Below are positions 1 to 9,152 of a stretch of 33,744 bases of DNA, in pieces. A program made the position numbers and the translations under genes. The stretch spans positions 1 through 33,744 of the forward strand of contig JAIEPK010000219.1 in assembly GCA_019749875.1 (NCBI GenBank), read 5' to 3'. Each line of letters begins with the position of its first letter. Position 1 is the stretch's first letter. The notes beneath the pieces are model-generated. The model made no database searches. It saw only the letters and a list, made by a program, of their open reading frames with translations, and had not been told where the DNA came from. This DNA comes from Candidatus Binatia bacterium. Lineage in GTDB: Bacteria; Desulfobacterota; Binatia; UBA12015.

Positions 1-2
1 CA

Positions 3-1145
3 TCCTGCGCGCTGCCGCGCACGGCGGAGCAGCTCGCCGAGCCGCGCGTGCTCGACGAGCTGCTCGCGCGCCACGCGCCTCCGGGTGCGCCACCGCTGCC
101 GCGTCTCCGTCACGCGCGCCTGCCCGGCGTGCGGTTCGAGAGCAGCAACTGCACCAACTTCCTGATCGAGGTCGAGTTCGCGACCGACGGCGACGCGGAC
201 GGGCGGCCGCTGCCGCGCACGCTGTACGCGAAGCTGCCGCCGCCCCATCTCGCGACGCGTGCGTTCGCCAACGCGATGGGCTTCTGGGAAGCGGAGGTGC
301 TTTTCTGCCGTCGCCTCGCGGGACGCGTGCCGATCGAGACGCCGCGCGTCTTCGCGGCTGCGCGATCCGGCGCGCGCTTCGTGCTGCTGCTCGAGAACCT
401 GCACGAGCGTCCGGGCACGCGGCTGTTCCTCAACCGCGACATGGCGGCGGGCTCGACCGGGGAGCGCGCGCAGCGCTGCCTCGATGCGTTCGCCCGGCTG
501 CACGCCGCGTTCTGGAGCACGCCCGCGGACGCGCGCGACGCGCTGCTGCCGCTGCGCCTCCATGCCCATCTCGCTCCCGGTGCGCGCGCGCGCAGCCGCG
601 CGCTCGCCGAGGCGGCGATCGCTCCATCCCACCGCAAGGCCCCCGACCTCTTCCGCGCGGAGCACGTCGCGCTGTGCCGGCGCGCACTCGCGCAGTGGGA
701 CCGCCTGGTCGACGCCTGGTACGCGGAGCCGCTCACGCTGCTGCACGGCGACAGCCACCTCGCGAACTGCTTCGAGCACCCGGCTGCGGACGGTCCTGGG
801 GCCGCCATCGGCCTGCTCGACTTCCAGGGCGTGCACTGGGGACAGGGCGTGCGTGACGTGCAGTACCACCTCATCGACTCGCTCGAGCCGGACGTGCTCG
901 CGTCGTGCGAGCGCACGCTCGTGGACGGCTACGTCGCGGCACTCGCGCGGCACGGCGTCGTAGTCGATCGCGATCGCGCCTGGCAGCAGTACCGCCTGCT
1001 CGCGCTCCAGACACTGGTGGTGGCGCTGGTCTCGCTCGGGCTCGGCTCGCTCACCGAGCGCGAGGAGACCGTCCGCACGGTGCTGCGCCGCAGCGTCGCC
1101 GCGATCGAGCGGCTCGGCTTCGACGACGTGCTGGCGCGGATCTGA
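3..1145 (+). CDS. APH/ecdysteroid-kinase-like phosphotransferase, 5' partial
   Basis: Protein-kinase-like phosphotransferase of the aminoglycoside phosphotransferase/EcKinase group. The sequence shows the catalytic-loop motif LLHGDSHLANCF followed by LLDFQGVHWGQGVRDVQY, where the usual metal-binding DxD/DFG-like site reads DFQ. The first start codon in frame is a GTG at 48, but the frame is open to the window edge and the residues before it (LPRTAEQLAEPRVLDELL) resemble the usual N-terminus of this family, so the true start probably lies outside the window. The gene converges on the GST-like gene with only 9 bp between the stops. The family acts on small hydroxylated substrates, and related domains are found in eukaryotic ACAD11-type enzymes; the substrate here is unknown. 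The family call is firm, the specific function is not. Confidence 0.85.
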   Translation, partial: SCALPRTAEQLAEPRVLDELLARHAPPGAPPLPRLRHARLPGVRFESSNCTNFLIEVEFATDGDADGRPLPRTLYAKLPPPHLATRAFANAMGFWEAEVLFCRRLAGRVPIETPRVFAAARSGARFVLLLENLHERPGTRLFLNRDMAAGSTGERAQRCLDAFARLHAAFWSTPADARDALLPLRLHAHLAPGARARSRALAEAAIAPSHRKAPDLFRAEHVALCRRALAQWDRLVDAWYAEPLTLLHGDSHLANCFEHPAADGPGAAIGLLDFQGVHWGQGVRDVQYHLIDSLEPDVLASCERTLVDGYVAALARHGVVVDRDRAWQQYRLLALQTLVVALVSLGLGSLTEREETVRTVLRRSVAAIERLGFDDVLARI

Positions 1146-1154
1146 CCGCCGGCG

Positions 1155-2276
1155 TCAAGCAGACGCGACGTACAGCTTGAAGTCGCGCTTCTCGAGCCGC
1201 CACGCGGGCGTGCGCCCGCACACGTCGAGCATGCCCGCGACGCCGAGCAGACGATCCGCCTCCGCGCGCTGCGCCGCGGGCACGGCGCGGTACGCGTCGA
1301 TCAGCCGCTGCAGCTTCCACGCCGTGTAGCTCGTCGCGGGACGGTTCATCGGCGCGTCGAGCAGGAACGTGTCGATGCGTCCGAGACCTGGCTTCGCGAC
1401 CTCGCCGATCGCCTGCGACGGCAGCCGCCGGTCGGCCGCGTCGAGCGTCGCCGCAGCCATGTGTCCGAACGCGGCACCGATCTCCGCGAGCACAGGCTCG
1501 AGCGTCTTCGCGACGTAGAGTGCACCGTCCGCGGGCTCGCCAGCCGCGGCGTGCATGCGGTCGATCCAGATCCCGGTGCGGATGCAGCTCCGGTGCAGGA
1601 AGTCGTTCGCCGGACCGGGATCACGCCAGAGATGCCCGAACATCGCGTTCATCATGCCGAGGTCGGCGAGAGTCGGCCGCGCGCCGAGCAGAAAGAACTC
1701 GTCCGCCGCGAAGTGCTCCTCGAGCCTCGCGCACAGGCGCTCGAAGCACGCCTGGATCGCGGCACCGGTCTCGGGACGGTCGGCGCCGATCGCGGGCAGG
1801 CGGCTCTCGATCTGCACCGCGGTCATGTCGGCGACCTGCTGCGCGCCGGCCTTGTCCTGCGAGCCCCAGCCCGCGAGGACCGCGAACATGCGCAGCGCCC
1901 ACTCGCGCGTCGCCTCGGGCACCCAGCGGTAGTAGCCGCCGACGATCATCAGGAACTCGTCGGCGTAGGTCTCGAACAGGAGCGCGAGCACGCGCAGCAC
2001 CGGGTCCTCGGGCACGACCGGGCGCTCGGGGTGGCGCCGCTCCAGCTCCGCGACGATGTCGCAGCTGTCCTGCAGCGTCGTGTCGTCGGGGCAGATCACG
2101 ACCGGGAAGAGGTGCATGCCCGTGCGCGGCAGGATCACGTCGCGCAGCCGGTCGAAGTTGAACGGCAGCTCGGTGTACGGGATGCGCTTGTACTGGAAGC
2201 AGGCGCGGACCTTGGCGCTGAAGTACGACGGCTGGGCGGCGTAGAGCAGGTAGTCGGCCATGCCGTGTACTGGCAT
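1155..2276 (-). CDS. Glutathione S-transferase-like protein
   Basis: About 373 aa, longer than a typical 200-230 aa GST. The N-terminus (MADYLLYAAQPSYFSAKVRA) begins a thioredoxin-fold GST-N domain. LFPVV supplies the cis-proline region and LQDSCDIVAEL the glutathione-binding loop plus helix. The rest is an extended helical GST-C-like region with ADLGMMNAMFGHLWRDP. A start at 2261 (MADYLL) is as plausible as 2276; neither has a clear Shine-Dalgarno sequence. Cytosolic; may conjugate glutathione or a related thiol, or act as an isomerase. It diverges from the lipoprotein gene at 2445 and converges on the phosphotransferase. The fold is well supported, the substrate is unknown. Confidence 0.8.
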   Translation of the reverse strand: MPVHGMADYLLYAAQPSYFSAKVRACFQYKRIPYTELPFNFDRLRDVILPRTGMHLFPVVICPDDTTLQDSCDIVAELERRHPERPVVPEDPVLRVLALLFETYADEFLMIVGGYYRWVPEATREWALRMFAVLAGWGSQDKAGAQQVADMTAVQIESRLPAIGADRPETGAAIQACFERLCARLEEHFAADEFFLLGARPTLADLGMMNAMFGHLWRDPGPANDFLHRSCIRTGIWIDRMHAAAGEPADGALYVAKTLEPVLAEIGAAFGHMAAATLDAADRRLPSQAIGEVAKPGLGRIDTFLLDAPMNRPATSYTAWKLQRLIDAYRAVPAAQRAEADRLLGVAGMLDVCGRTPAWRLEKRDFKLYVASA

Positions 2277-2444
2277 TGCGACTGTCAGAACTCAACCGGC
2301 CGGCCGGGCGACGCCGGTGCGGGGGAGGCGGCGTTCCGGCGCGGCAGAAGTGGCACGACTGGTGCCTAAAGTCGGACGGCACGAACGCCGTTCTCTTACC
2401 GAGCACCCGGCGCACGTTCCGGATCCGGGGCCAGGAGGAAGAGC

Positions 2445-3809
2445 ATGTATCACGATCGACTCTTCGCTGCGGCGCGCGGTGCGCGCGTTCGACTGCTGGG
2501 GCCAATGGCCCTGCTCCTGGCGGCCCTCGCCGCCGGTTGCGCCGACGCCGACCGAGCGCCGCAGAACCTGACCTGCACGGGCGGTCCGGACGGCTCGCCG
2601 CCGAGCGCGTCCTACGTGCAGCTCATGCAGGACCAGCTGACCAACGCCGACTACTGGGAAGCCGAGCCGCGCATCCTCGCCGCCGGTCTCGGCTTCACCG
2701 ACATCATCGGCGTGCCGGGACTCCAATCGAGCGACCTCGACACGCAGAAGGCCGCGACGCTCGCCGCGGGCGGCGCCTGGAACATCGTGGTGACGACGCT
2801 CACCACGATCGCGCAGCGTGCCTACACCTCGGCCATCTCGCCGAACGGCGTGGCCGGCAGCTACGGCTGGCCGGTGCAGTTCTGCGACGGCCTGCCGATC
2901 GAGTTCAGCTGGCCCGTCCTGCCGCGGACCGTGCAGGGCAGCGACTTCGTCGTCTACCTGAACGACGGCAGCGCGACGCAGCCGCTGGTCGCGTCGATCC
3001 AGCCCAACTTCGAGTACAACGAGCGCTCGACCGTCGTCATCTTCGGCGAGTTCGGCAATCGTCTGGCGCCGGACCAGCCGGGCGCGCTCTATCCGGTGCG
3101 CTTCGAGATCGTCGACGACGGGACACCCCTGTCGCTGGTCGGGCCCGGCGGACGCGTCGTGTCCGCCGTCGGCTTCACCTACGGCACCGGCGACGATCCG
3201 TACACGGCGTACAACCCCGGCAAGGGACCGACGCTGTGCGCGGCGAAGCTGAGCCGCATGTCGACCGCCGGCGAGGGCGGACCGCCCGCGTTCAACGCGC
3301 AGATGCCGAACGACGGCGTCGCGCTCTACGGCGACGCGGCGCAGTACCGGCTGCGCGTGCTGACCACCGGCGGCTTCTCGCCCGACGGCGTCACCAGCGT
3401 GTTCCCGACCGAGTACGAGCGCTTCTTCCGCGTGCAGGCGATCGACGCCGCCGGCCGCGAGCACTGGCTCGAGCGCACCGGCGTGCCTTACGAGATCGAC
3501 GGCGGCACGGTCACGGTCGTCGGGCTCGCGGATCTCGGTCTCGCGCAGTCGAGCTACGACGACGGCTACGTCGAGGACCACGACAACCAGATCGACATCG
3601 TGCTGTCGGGCGACGAGTCCGCCGTCCGCGCGATCCGCATGGTCGAGATCCCGGCCTCGGGCGGCTACTCGCCGTTCTACAACCCCGGTGGTCCCGGCAA
3701 CGATCCGGATCCGGAGACGGTCTACAGCCAGCCGGGTCCGCTCACGCAGCAGGCCGTGACGATCGCGCTCGACGATCCGATGACGGTGACGTATCCGCCG
3801 GCGGAGTGA
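2445..3809 (+). CDS. Exported lipoprotein of unknown function
   Basis: A 454-aa predicted lipoprotein. A basic N-terminus and a hydrophobic stretch (MALLLAALAAGC, residues 21-32) end in the lipobox LAAGC, with Cys32 as the lipidation site. A perfect AGGAGG at 2433-2438 sits six bases before the ATG and fixes the start. The mature part is rich in Gly, Asp, Tyr and beta-prone segments, with acidic loops near the C-terminus (GGPGNDPDPETVY), consistent with a beta-sandwich or calcium-binding surface protein. I do not recognise the family. The HEAT-repeat lipoprotein follows within about 60 bp on the same strand, so the two may be co-transcribed and act together at the envelope. Confidence 0.85.
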   Translation: MYHDRLFAAARGARVRLLGPMALLLAALAAGCADADRAPQNLTCTGGPDGSPPSASYVQLMQDQLTNADYWEAEPRILAAGLGFTDIIGVPGLQSSDLDTQKAATLAAGGAWNIVVTTLTTIAQRAYTSAISPNGVAGSYGWPVQFCDGLPIEFSWPVLPRTVQGSDFVVYLNDGSATQPLVASIQPNFEYNERSTVVIFGEFGNRLAPDQPGALYPVRFEIVDDGTPLSLVGPGGRVVSAVGFTYGTGDDPYTAYNPGKGPTLCAAKLSRMSTAGEGGPPAFNAQMPNDGVALYGDAAQYRLRVLTTGGFSPDGVTSVFPTEYERFFRVQAIDAAGREHWLERTGVPYEIDGGTVTVVGLADLGLAQSSYDDGYVEDHDNQIDIVLSGDESAVRAIRMVEIPASGGYSPFYNPGGPGNDPDPETVYSQPGPLTQQAVTIALDDPMTVTYPPAE

Positions 3810-3869
3810 ACCGTGTCGGCGGTTTCTACTCGCGAGCCGCGGACCGTCCGGGTAGAGTTCGCGACCGCC

Positions 3870-4901
3870 ATGCCTCGGCTCGCTCCGCCATCCTCGCTCG
3901 TCGCGCTGCTCGTCACGCTCGCCGGCATCGCCGCGTGCAGCTCCGAGGCGCCCACGCCGGACCCGGCCCCGACCGCAGTGCGAGCGCCCGGCACGACCCC
4001 GAACGGCGTCGCGATGCAGCTGAGCCAGCAGCTCAAGGACCTCGGATCGCGCAACGATGCCGTCGCGGTCGCGGCGATCGACGCGCTGGTGGCGCAGGGG
4101 CCCGCCGCGCTCGACGTGGTGACGCCGGTGTTCGAGCAGGGATCGGAGACCGCACGCGAGAACGCGCTCGAGGTGCTCAAGGAGCTCGAGCTGCCCGACA
4201 GCGTACCTCTGCTGGTGAAGGTTCTCGGCAGGGACGACGACCCCGACGTCCGCTACGAGACCGCCATCCTGCTGGGGCAGCTCGCCGACCCGCGCGCCCG
4301 GGAGGTCATCGAGGCGACGTTGCGCGACCGGGAGTGGACCGCGCGCACCGGTGCCGCGCGCGCGTGTGCGACCCTGTGCACCTCGCCCGAGGCGGTCGAT
4401 CGGCTGGTCTGGATGGCGATCTTCGATCAGCCCGTGCAGCCCGGGATCTGGGCACGCTCGAGCCTCGTGAAGATGCTGAAGAGCAGCGCGGCGGCTCCGG
4501 CGCCCGCGGATCCGCCAGGGCAGGTTCGCGCGGCGATCGAGCGCGCGGCGAAGCCCGCGGCGAGCGGCACCGGATCGCTCGAGACCCGTGTACGCGCCGC
4601 GCTGCTGCTGAGCGACATCGGCGACACGTCCGGGATCCCGGCGCTGCGCGAGGCGGTGGCACAGCAAGGTCTCGATGCGAAGGTGATGCCCTATCCCCTG
4701 TTCGTTCTCGGCCAGATCGGCGACGCGTCCGACGTGCCGGCGCTGAGTGCCGCGCTCGCCAACCCGCGGCCGGAGGTCAGCGCGTTCGCATACGATGCGT
4801 TGCGCAGGCTGGCGGCGAAGAACCAGCCGGGCGCTGCGGAGGCCATGGCCGGCTTCCAGGGACCGAAGCCTGCGAAGGAGCTGAAGTCACCGCTGCCCTG
4901 A
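3870..4901 (+). CDS. HEAT-repeat lipoprotein
   Basis: About 343 aa from the ATG at 3870. I prefer this start to the GTG at 3813 because it directly begins a signal peptide (MPRLAPPSSLVALLVTLAG) ending in IAAC, a lipobox with Cys23. The mature protein is built of HEAT/PBS-like alpha-solenoid units, visible as repeated patterns such as RYETAILLGQLADPRAREVI, AALLLSDIGDTSGIPALREA and PLFVLGQIGDASDVPALSAA. It ends with FAYDALRRLAAKNQPGAAEA. A clear paralogue is encoded on the opposite strand at 6415-7413, sharing CxxLCT...RLV, YDALRR and a C-terminal GP-rich tail. Such solenoids are scaffold or protein-binding modules; no enzymatic residues are apparent. Confidence 0.85.
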   Translation: MPRLAPPSSLVALLVTLAGIAACSSEAPTPDPAPTAVRAPGTTPNGVAMQLSQQLKDLGSRNDAVAVAAIDALVAQGPAALDVVTPVFEQGSETARENALEVLKELELPDSVPLLVKVLGRDDDPDVRYETAILLGQLADPRAREVIEATLRDREWTARTGAARACATLCTSPEAVDRLVWMAIFDQPVQPGIWARSSLVKMLKSSAAAPAPADPPGQVRAAIERAAKPAASGTGSLETRVRAALLLSDIGDTSGIPALREAVAQQGLDAKVMPYPLFVLGQIGDASDVPALSAALANPRPEVSAFAYDALRRLAAKNQPGAAEAMAGFQGPKPAKELKSPLP

Positions 4902-5680
4902 GCTGCAATCCGACTCGGCTCGGGCGTTCAATCGACGACGGCTGCGCCCTCGCGCAGAGCACTGGGCCCTCGCGCACCAGCGCGACACGCGGGCTCTCGC
5001 TGCATCACGGATGACCGCTGGGCCTTCGCGTCATCGACGCATGCGGTCATCGACCGACGCATCCGCGGAGTCAGCGCAGTCTGCAAGCGTAGACTCTCGG
5101 CACTTCCCCGCGAGCCGTCGACACGGCAGACGAGCTCTTCGTGATCGAAAGCGCCGCCCGGACTCCCGCAAGCCGCGTGCGGATACAGCCGAAGCGCGCG
5201 TCAAGCATTGACGCCACGTCGCGCTCAGTGGAGCGGCCCCGCCAAATCGATCCATTCTCTCGCCGGACGCTGATCTGCGAGACCGAGCAGGAGGACAATC
5301 AGCCTCTGCTTGGGAGAAGCGTCTCGTCTCCAGCCGTCGGGCGTTCAACCAGAAATGAGCGAACACCGGGCGCTTCGCGAGCCGAGCGGGAGCCCAGCGC
5401 ACCAAAATCACCGACCACTCTCCCATAGCGAGCCTTCGCCGCGTCGCGTCGTCGATCACACCTTGACCAGGGCCACGGAGTCGACATACCGCTGCGCCGT
5501 TCCGCCGCGGTGCGAGACCTCTCGCGCCAGAAAGGAGGAGGGAAGCACGCTGTCGGCGCCGTCATCCGTGCCGGCGACATGAGGGTCGCACCGACCCTTC
5601 TTATCGTCTTGCTGCGCGCCCACTTCGGGTGCGCCGTCATGTCCATCTCACGCTGTTGCAGTGACACTACAGGAGAAGAA
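4902..5680. other. Gene-poor stretch between HEAT lipoprotein and exported protein
   Basis: No convincing gene. Several open frames exist on both strands but none has a good ribosome site, recognisable domain or normal composition for this genome. The left end holds short degenerate direct repeats: GCCCTCGCGCA at 4946-4956 and again at 4966-4976, with a looser copy near 5021-5030. An imperfect tandem duplication of a tcatcgac...gcat..gcgg unit follows at about 5030-5070. The last part should contain the promoter and leader of the gene at 5681, but I see no unambiguous -35/-10 pair. Confidence 0.5.
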
Positions 5681-6324
5681 ATGCGCAGGATCGCCTTCGG
5701 AACCCTCATGATCTCGTTCGCACTCGTGTCCACCGTGTGGGCCGGCGCGAAGGACAAGTCCCAGAACACCGTCGTCGACATCAATTCGACGGGAACGATC
5801 GACAACACGACGGCGAAATCGAAGATTCAATCGGCGAAGCCATGTGAGATCCAGGCTCAGATCCAGACCCTGACGGGCCCCGGCACGAACGACGGCGACG
5901 TGGTGATCTGCATCCTCGACGCCGACCTCGACTCACCCGCTCAGGGCGGCAACGGGATCGTGCTCGCGACCGAGCTGAAGAAGGGCAAGCTGAACCTGAA
6001 GGCAAACCTGTCCGAGGTCGACGTGCTGGGCCAGTCGTGCGGGGAGTCGGAGGCGATCAGCTACAACGGCGGCATCCGTTGTTTCCTCGACGATGCGACG
6101 TACCGGGGCGACGCAAACGTTGCCGGTAGCTGGCGCGCCGACTGTGCCGCCCTGGGGGGTTCGCCAGCGGCTTGCCTGGCGCGACCAAGCTGAAGGTGAA
6201 CTCGAGCCAGTCGGTCGTGGTCGGGCTCTGTCAGACCTTAACGCTTGGCGCCCGACTGAACGGCCCTGGCGCGGGCACCGATTTCGCGCGCACCGGTCAG
6301 CGCACGCCGGTCATCGCTCCGTAA
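5681..6324 (+). pseudogene. Exported protein interrupted by a frameshift at a G6 run
   Basis: Starts at the ATG at 5681, preceded by AGGAGA at 5671-5676. A Sec signal peptide is evident (MRRIAFGTLMISFALVSTVWA). The mature part begins GAKDKSQNTVVDINSTGT and contains paired cysteines. In the starting frame (frame 2) translation ends early at 6193 with a tail of poor quality. Frame 1 immediately after the run of six Gs (6154-6159) encodes a coherent continuation (FASGLPGATKLKVNSSQ... to VIAP) ending in TAA at 6322-6324, directly before a strong terminator. One missing G would restore a roughly 215-aa protein. This could be a real mutation, a sequencing error in a homopolymer, or less likely programmed slippage. 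Function unknown; periplasmic or secreted. Confidence 0.7.
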
Positions 6325-6355
6325 GCGGATCGCCTAGCGGTCACTGGCTGAAGAC

Positions 6356-6393
6356 GAGGCCGAGGGGCGGCTGCCGCCTCTCGGCCTCTTTCG
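6356..6393 (+). terminator. Rho-independent terminator
   Basis: A near-perfect inverted repeat: the arm at 6356-6371 pairs with 6373-6388 (16 bp on paper, one G-T position; a few apical bases would form the loop). It is followed by TTTCGTT. It lies about 30 bp after the TAA of the frameshifted exported gene, which supports the C-terminal extension as the real end of that gene. Confidence 0.8.
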
Positions 6394-6414
6394 TTGAGCC
6401 CGTCGTCGCAACGG

Positions 6415-7413
6415 TCACGGGCGGGGTAGCGGTTGCGGCGCGCGCGGCCCTGTATACGAGACGACCGCTTCTCTCGCGCCCGCAACCCCGCGCTCGGACA
6501 TCCTTCGAAGCGCGTCATGCGCGTAGACGGCGACCTCCGGGTCCTGCAGCGCGCCGGCGACGAGCGCCACTCGATCCTCGCCGCCAAGGCGACCGAGCGC
6601 GTGCAGCGCGTGCACGCGGATTGCGCCGGACGGCCCGGGACGGGTGGCTCGCGCCACGTCGTCCAGCCGCGAGCCGTCGCCGATCTCGGCGAGTAGAAGC
6701 GCCGCGAGCAATGCTCGCTGCTGTTCGGTCGCGGCTCCGCCGGAGGAGCGCGCGCTCGCGGCCGGCGCCGCGATCGTCGCCGAGCGGATCCTTTCGACGA
6801 TGTCGCGGTTGCGCCCGTCCTCCGTCAGTCCCCACAGAACGCGCTTCGCTTGCAGGGCATTCGAGAGCGGCTCGTCGTCGAGCGCCAGGTTCACGAGCCG
6901 GGCGAGCGCCACGTCGTCCGTACACAGATCCTTGCACGCGGTGATCGCCTTGCGCCGCACAGTCGCAACCGGATCCTCGAGAGCGGCAACCACCACATCG
7001 TGGCTGTCCTTGCCGGCGACCTTGCGCAGCGCGGCCACCGCGGTCGCGCGCACTTCCGGCTCGGGATCGCTCCGGGCGACCCGGGCGACGCCCTTCTGCA
7101 CGAGCTCTCCCGGCTCGGGCGCGGACGCGAGGATGCCGATGATCCCGTCACGCACGACGGGCCCCTCGCGCTCCAAGGCGCGAAGCAGCGCGGGCCAGGC
7201 GGCAGAGCCCAGCGCGGTCAGCCGATCCTCCGCCGGCCCCGACTCGAACAGGTCGTCGCTTGCGAGCGCACGGATGTCCGGCGTCACGTCCACACAGACC
7301 TCGTACTCGGCGGCCGAGGCACCCTCTCTCGCCAGGAAGAGCGACACCCCGATAGCGAGGACCGCGCTGCGCCGCTTGCGCACCGCCTTAGATCGCAGCG
7401 GCTGAAAATCCAT
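6415..7413 (-). CDS. Exported HEAT-repeat protein, paralogue of the 3870-4901 lipoprotein
   Basis: A 332-aa alpha-solenoid protein. The N-terminus has a twin basic cluster and hydrophobic core ending SLFLAREGASAAEYEV, consistent with a cleavable Sec signal (no lipobox). HEAT-like units follow: VRATAVAALRKVAGKDSHDV, VRRKAITACKDLCTDDVAL, ALLLAEIGDGSRLDDVARA and VHALHALGRLGGEDRVALVA. The C-terminus VYAHDALRRMSERGVAGARE with a GP-rich tail matches that of the plus-strand HEAT lipoprotein, and ACKDLCT matches ACATLCT, so the two are paralogues by duplication and divergence. Likely periplasmic protein-binding scaffold; partner unknown. It diverges from the aldehyde dehydrogenase. Confidence 0.85.
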   Translation of the reverse strand: MDFQPLRSKAVRKRRSAVLAIGVSLFLAREGASAAEYEVCVDVTPDIRALASDDLFESGPAEDRLTALGSAAWPALLRALEREGPVVRDGIIGILASAPEPGELVQKGVARVARSDPEPEVRATAVAALRKVAGKDSHDVVVAALEDPVATVRRKAITACKDLCTDDVALARLVNLALDDEPLSNALQAKRVLWGLTEDGRNRDIVERIRSATIAAPAASARSSGGAATEQQRALLAALLLAEIGDGSRLDDVARATRPGPSGAIRVHALHALGRLGGEDRVALVAGALQDPEVAVYAHDALRRMSERGVAGAREAVVSYTGPRAPQPLPRP

Positions 7414-7599
7414 GGTCCGCCATGATCGGCGGGCGACCGGAGTCTTTCAAGCACTGCGATCCGGTCGATGCCGCCCTGCGTCAGCACATCGCGCGCCAGG
7501 TGCCCCACTCCACCCTTCCGTCACTGCTTGACGCCGGGCCACGGCGCCGGGTCGCGAGCAGTCGTTGCTCGCTCCAAGGACCTCCGATACGAGGGCCGC

Positions 7600-9033
7600 A
7601 TGCAAACCCGTGATCGGCACTTCATCGGCGGCGAGTGGGTCGCACCCAGCTCGACCGAGACCATCGACGTCATCTCCCCCTCCACCGAGGAGGTGATCGC
7701 CCGCGTCCCCGCGGCCAAGGCCGCGGACATCGACCGCGCCGTCGCCGCCGCGCGCGCCGCATTCGACAACGGCCCCTGGCCGCGCATGACGGTCGCCGAG
7801 CGCGTCGACTGGATGCGCAAGCTCTCGCAGGGCCTGCAGGCGCGCATGAACGACGTGGCACTCGCGGTCACGACCGAGATGGGCTGCCCGATCACCGTGT
7901 CGACGATGGCGCAGGCCCTGCCGCCGGGCATGGTCCTCGACAAGTACGCCGAGGTCGCGAGCAGCCACCCGTTCGAGCAGGACCGTGCCGGCCTCTTCGG
8001 TCGCGTGATCGTCCGTCAAGAGCCGGTCGGCGTCTGCGGCCTGATCGTGCCGTGGAACTTCCCGCTCGCGATCATCGCCTTCAAGCTCGGTGCAGCGCTC
8101 GCCGCCGGCTGCACGACGGTCATCAAGCCCGCGCCGGAGACGCCGCTCGACGCGTACATCCTCGGCGAGGTCTGCGAGCAGATCGGCTTTCCCAAGGGGG
8201 TCATCAACATCGTCGTCGCCGGGCGCGAGGACAGCGAGCTGCTCGTTCGGCATCCCGACGTCGACAAGATCTCGTTCACCGGCAACAGCGTCGTCGGACG
8301 CCGCATCGCGAGCATCTGCGGCGAGCAGCTCAAGCGCTGCACGCTCGAGCTCGGCGGCAAGTCGGCGGCGATCGTCCTCGAGGACGCGGATCCGGCGACC
8401 GTCGTGCCGGGCCTCGTGCCGAACGGCATCCTCAACACCGGCCAGGCCTGCGCCGCGCAGACGCGTCTCCTGATCCCGAAGAGCCGCTACGCGGAGTACG
8501 TCGACGCGATCGGCGAGTTCATGCGCGCGCTGCCGACCGGCGATCCGATGGATCCGACGATGCAGCTCGGACCTCTGGTCGCCGAGCGGCAGCGCGCGCG
8601 CGTCGAGGGCTACATCAAGAAGGGACGCGAGGAAGGTGCTCGCCTGGTGGTCGGCGGCGGCCGCCCGGCGGGTCTGTCCAAGGGCTGGTACGTGGAGCCG
8701 ACGCTCTTCGCCGACGTGAACAATCAGATGACGATCGCGCGCGAGGAGATCTTCGGACCGGTGCTGGTCGCGATCCCGTACGACTCCGCCGACGATGCGG
8801 TGCGCATCTCGAACGAGTCGGAGTACGGCTTGTCGGGTTCGGTCTGGACCAAGGACATCGACCGCGGCATCGACATCGCGCGGCAGGTGCGCACCGGCAC
8901 GTACAACGTCAACGGCTTCATCATCGACTTCGGTGCGCCGTTCGGCGGCTTCAAGTCATCGGGCCTCGGACGCGAGTTCGGCCCCGAAGGCATCGCCTGC
9001 TTCACGGAGTACAAGAGCATCGCGATCTTCTGA
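7600..9033 (+). CDS. NAD(P)-dependent aldehyde dehydrogenase
   Basis: A 477-aa cytosolic aldehyde dehydrogenase of normal family length that oxidises an aldehyde to the carboxylic acid with NAD(P)+. Visible signatures are PWNFP (Asn153, oxyanion hole), IKPAPETP (Lys176, cofactor site), FTGNSVVGRR, ELGGKSA (general base Glu250), NTGQACAAQTR (catalytic Cys284), EEIFGPVL (cofactor ribose) and the C-terminal GAPFGGFKSSGLGREFGPEG. The ATG at 7600 is chosen over an upstream GTG/ATG because it starts the conserved RHFIGGEWV sequence and has GAGGG at 7591-7595. A strong hairpin follows the stop. The aldehyde substrate is not evident from the context. Confidence 0.95.
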   Translation: MQTRDRHFIGGEWVAPSSTETIDVISPSTEEVIARVPAAKAADIDRAVAAARAAFDNGPWPRMTVAERVDWMRKLSQGLQARMNDVALAVTTEMGCPITVSTMAQALPPGMVLDKYAEVASSHPFEQDRAGLFGRVIVRQEPVGVCGLIVPWNFPLAIIAFKLGAALAAGCTTVIKPAPETPLDAYILGEVCEQIGFPKGVINIVVAGREDSELLVRHPDVDKISFTGNSVVGRRIASICGEQLKRCTLELGGKSAAIVLEDADPATVVPGLVPNGILNTGQACAAQTRLLIPKSRYAEYVDAIGEFMRALPTGDPMDPTMQLGPLVAERQRARVEGYIKKGREEGARLVVGGGRPAGLSKGWYVEPTLFADVNNQMTIAREEIFGPVLVAIPYDSADDAVRISNESEYGLSGSVWTKDIDRGIDIARQVRTGTYNVNGFIIDFGAPFGGFKSSGLGREFGPEGIACFTEYKSIAIF

Positions 9034-9039
9034 CCCGCG

Positions 9040-9078
9040 CGGCGACGGGCTGGTGCAACACGCACCAGCCCGTCGCCG
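9040..9078 (+). terminator. Long hairpin terminator after aldehyde dehydrogenase
   Basis: A perfect 17-bp inverted repeat (9040-9056 pairing with 9062-9078) with a 5-nt loop (AACAC) begins seven bases after the stop codon. There is no following T-run, so it is a stable GC hairpin that could act as an imperfect or bidirectional terminator or as an mRNA 3'-end stabiliser. The opposite-strand membrane-protein gene ends at 9153. Confidence 0.65.
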
Positions 9079-9152
9079 CCGGCCCTCCGCTGGAGCGGCC
9101 CGCGGTGCACGCGGCACGCTCCGCGCGCCGCGTCGCAGCGCGCGCCCGATTC

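Noticed and set aside
4946-5070. Short degenerate direct repeats as a CRISPR array
   Set aside because: Units are short, irregular in length and spacing, and few; no cas genes are present.
5031-5459. Minus-strand open frame of about 142 codons in the gene-poor stretch
   Set aside because: No ribosome site, no recognised motif, Arg/Ser/Cys-rich; overlaps several equally weak frames.
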